Origin: Sulfurihydrogenibium azorense Az-Fu1
GTDB taxonomy: Bacteria > Aquificota > Aquificia > Aquificales > Hydrogenothermaceae
Direction of reading: 5' to 3'
Assembly: GCF_000021545.1 (NCBI RefSeq)
Contig: NC_012438.1
Location: forward strand, 616,002-680,001
Length of the DNA: 64,000 bases
This document shows, piece by piece, positions 62,729 to 64,000 of the stretch. Below the pieces are notes generated by a model, which had not been told where the DNA came from, made no database searches, and saw only the letters and a program-made list of their open reading frames with translations. The stretch's first letter is position 1, and every line of letters starts with the position of its first letter. A program made the translations under genes and the position numbers.

Positions 62729-63487
62729 ATGTGTAAAGACTGTGGATGCTCTATAACTCCCCATAACCATCAGGACGATCATCACCATCATCACCATCAC
62801 CATGTTCATACTAATCCTATTACAGAGGATAAAAAGACTGTAGAAGTCTTGACAAAGATACTTGATGCAAACGATAAACAGGCTCAAAGTAATAGAGAAC
62901 ATTTTCAAGAGCACAGAATTTTATCTTTTAACCTTATGAGCTCTCCAGGTGCCGGTAAAACAACTCTACTTGAAAAGACGATAGATCTTTTAAAAGATGA
63001 ATACAAAATAGGAGTTATAGAAGGAGATTTAGAGACAAATAAAGATGCAGAAAGAATAAAGGCAAAAGGAGTTCCAGCTTATCAAATTACAACTGGTCAA
63101 GCTTGCCATTTAGATGCTTTTATGGTTCATGAAGGCATTCATCATTTACCTTTACAGGATTTAGATATAGTGTTTGTTGAAAATGTAGGAAATCTTGTAT
63201 GTCCTGCATCTTACGATGTAGGAACTCACATTAACATAGTTTTACTATCTGTTCCGGAAGGAGATGATAAACCTGCAAAATATCCTGTAATGTTTAGATC
63301 TGCTGATATTGTCTTAATAACAAAAGCTGACTTAATTCCTTACTTTGACTTTAATGTTGATAATGTTAAAAAGGAAATAAGACGTTTGAATCCAAAAGCA
63401 GATATCCTGATTATATCTTCAAAAAGTGGAGAAGGAATGGATAAATGGATAAAATATATAAAATTAAAAAAAGAGATGATGGAGTAG
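62729..63487 (+). CDS. hypB: Hydrogenase nickel-insertion GTPase HypB
   Basis: 252-residue SIMIBI-class GTPase that delivers nickel to [NiFe]-hydrogenase. N-terminal CKDCGC (Cys2, Cys5, Cys7) is the high-affinity Ni site, followed by an eight-His run (His-rich nickel store, about 18-27). Walker A SSPGAGKTTLLEKT, ITTGQACHLDAFMVHEGIHHLP with the interface metal ligands, GNLVCPASYDVG, and GTP-base motif TKADLI. Ribosome site AAGGAGG. The hydrogenase itself is not in this window. Confidence 0.95.
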   Translation: MCKDCGCSITPHNHQDDHHHHHHHHVHTNPITEDKKTVEVLTKILDANDKQAQSNREHFQEHRILSFNLMSSPGAGKTTLLEKTIDLLKDEYKIGVIEGDLETNKDAERIKAKGVPAYQITTGQACHLDAFMVHEGIHHLPLQDLDIVFVENVGNLVCPASYDVGTHINIVLLSVPEGDDKPAKYPVMFRSADIVLITKADLIPYFDFNVDNVKKEIRRLNPKADILIISSKSGEGMDKWIKYIKLKKEMME

Positions 63488-64000
63488 ATGTTGATTAAAA
63501 AACGTGTAAAAGAAAAAAAGAAGGAAGAAATTATAAAAGTTGCTTTAAAGTTGTTTGCGGAAAAAGGTTTTTACAAAACAACTATTCCTGATATAGCTGA
63601 AGCTTTGGGAATGAGCGTTGGAAACTTCTACAACTACTTTGAATCTAAAGAAGAGCTTGCAAAGTATATAATGCAATACTCTTCCAATATTTTAGGTGAA
63701 GAGATAAGAAAGATTTCTGAAATGGATATATCTACACGAGAAAAAATATTACTTTTAGTAAGAAGGTTTATAGAAATAGCAGAAGAAAAACCAGAGCTTA
63801 TTGATTACTTTTTAAGAGTTTTTCTCTCAAATAGGGAAGTTTTTAAGGAAGGATGTGAAGGATTTTTATGTGTAAGCGATGTTGTAACTGAGTTAATGTT
63901 ATTTTTTGAAGATGGAGCAAGAAAGGGAGATTTAAGACAGCAGGACTTTTTCCCTGCGTTTGTTACTGTAACAGGACCCCTTGGTGGTATTGTATTTTTA
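63488..64000 (+). CDS. TetR-family transcriptional regulator (partial)
   Basis: 171 codons visible before the window end. The N-terminal helix-turn-helix reads IIKVALKLFAEKGFYKTTIPDIAEALGMSVGNFYNYFESKEELAKYI (positions about 14-60), the standard TetR form. The rest is a helical ligand domain; AEEKPELIDYFLRVFL marks its middle. Start is ATG 63488 directly after the hypB stop. Probably the repressor of the nickel operon via the operator at 58123-58140; this is inference. It might also regulate a gene beyond the window. Confidence 0.85.
   Translation, partial: MLIKKRVKEKKKEEIIKVALKLFAEKGFYKTTIPDIAEALGMSVGNFYNYFESKEELAKYIMQYSSNILGEEIRKISEMDISTREKILLLVRRFIEIAEEKPELIDYFLRVFLSNREVFKEGCEGFLCVSDVVTELMLFFEDGARKGDLRQQDFFPAFVTVTGPLGGIVFL

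Overview
The window looks like chromosome from a thermophilic, microaerophilic, hydrogen/sulfur-oxidising Aquificales bacterium. The Hydrogenothermaceae (Sulfurihydrogenibium-like) fit best, but this is inferred from gene content rather than from an rRNA gene. Supporting points are the AT-rich and Lys/Glu/Ile-rich coding sequence, a short PolA without a 5' nuclease domain, a spermidine synthase followed by a branched-polyamine synthase (a thermophile trait), a cbb3-type oxidase, multihaem cytochromes, nickel uptake next to hypB, and LPS/outer-membrane genes (lptD, FadL-type porin, TolC proteins).

Layout. 1-6607 is one leftward block: rnr (partial), a frameshifted Rpn-family nuclease, argD, a UbiE-like methyltransferase, cysS and a globin-PsiE fusion. 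6641-12439 is a rightward metal-efflux operon (zinc-ribbon peptide, small membrane protein, TolC/MFP/RND pump) with a dyad over its promoter. 12457-14360 is a decayed toxin-antitoxin island: a mazE-like gene split by an IS982-type element, a mazF stub and an AbiEii-like nucleotidyltransferase. 14529-25632 holds sco, an outer-membrane protein, dksA-pncA-polA-recO, an epimerase, pyrD, and a cbb3 oxidase operon containing a roughly 340-nt structured RNA. 25693-34701 is a run of mostly metabolic genes (M16 homologue, speE-bpsA, ribBA, pentahaem cytochrome, GNAT, hpt, moaCB, DUF4416, rluA). 34690-41199 has pabB, a secreted SCP2-like protein, a FadL porin, the second IS copy in opposite orientation, lptD and a DUF2203 gene. 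41323-47610 has dnaN, gyrB, an L,D-transpeptidase, a BsuPI-like protein and murJ. 47613-54946 is a second RND metal pump divergent from a two-component system. 55015-57800 is a tightly overlapping phosphatase-aminotransferase-hydrolase cassette. 57801-64000 is a nickel regulon (nikKL, a porin, nikMQO, nikR, hypB) ending in a TetR gene cut by the window edge.

How the parts fit. sco and the cbb3 operon share an identical 18-bp sequence just ahead of their ribosome binding sites, which suggests common control of the oxidase and its copper chaperone. The nickel operon has a near-consensus promoter whose spacer is filled exactly by an 18-bp dyad of TetR-operator type, and a TetR gene closes the operon. 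The 52.9-kb two-component system has paired TTACA repeats with 11-bp spacing in the divergent region, where an OmpR-type regulator would bind. The two IS copies encode identical transposases, lie inverted about 25 kb apart, and each keeps its own target duplication.

The strongest candidates for something undescribed are the pseudoknotted RNA at 25051-25390 inside the oxidase operon, the protoglobin-PsiE membrane sensor, and the nickel operon with its own outer-membrane protein. No tRNA, rRNA, CRISPR array or convincing replication origin was seen.
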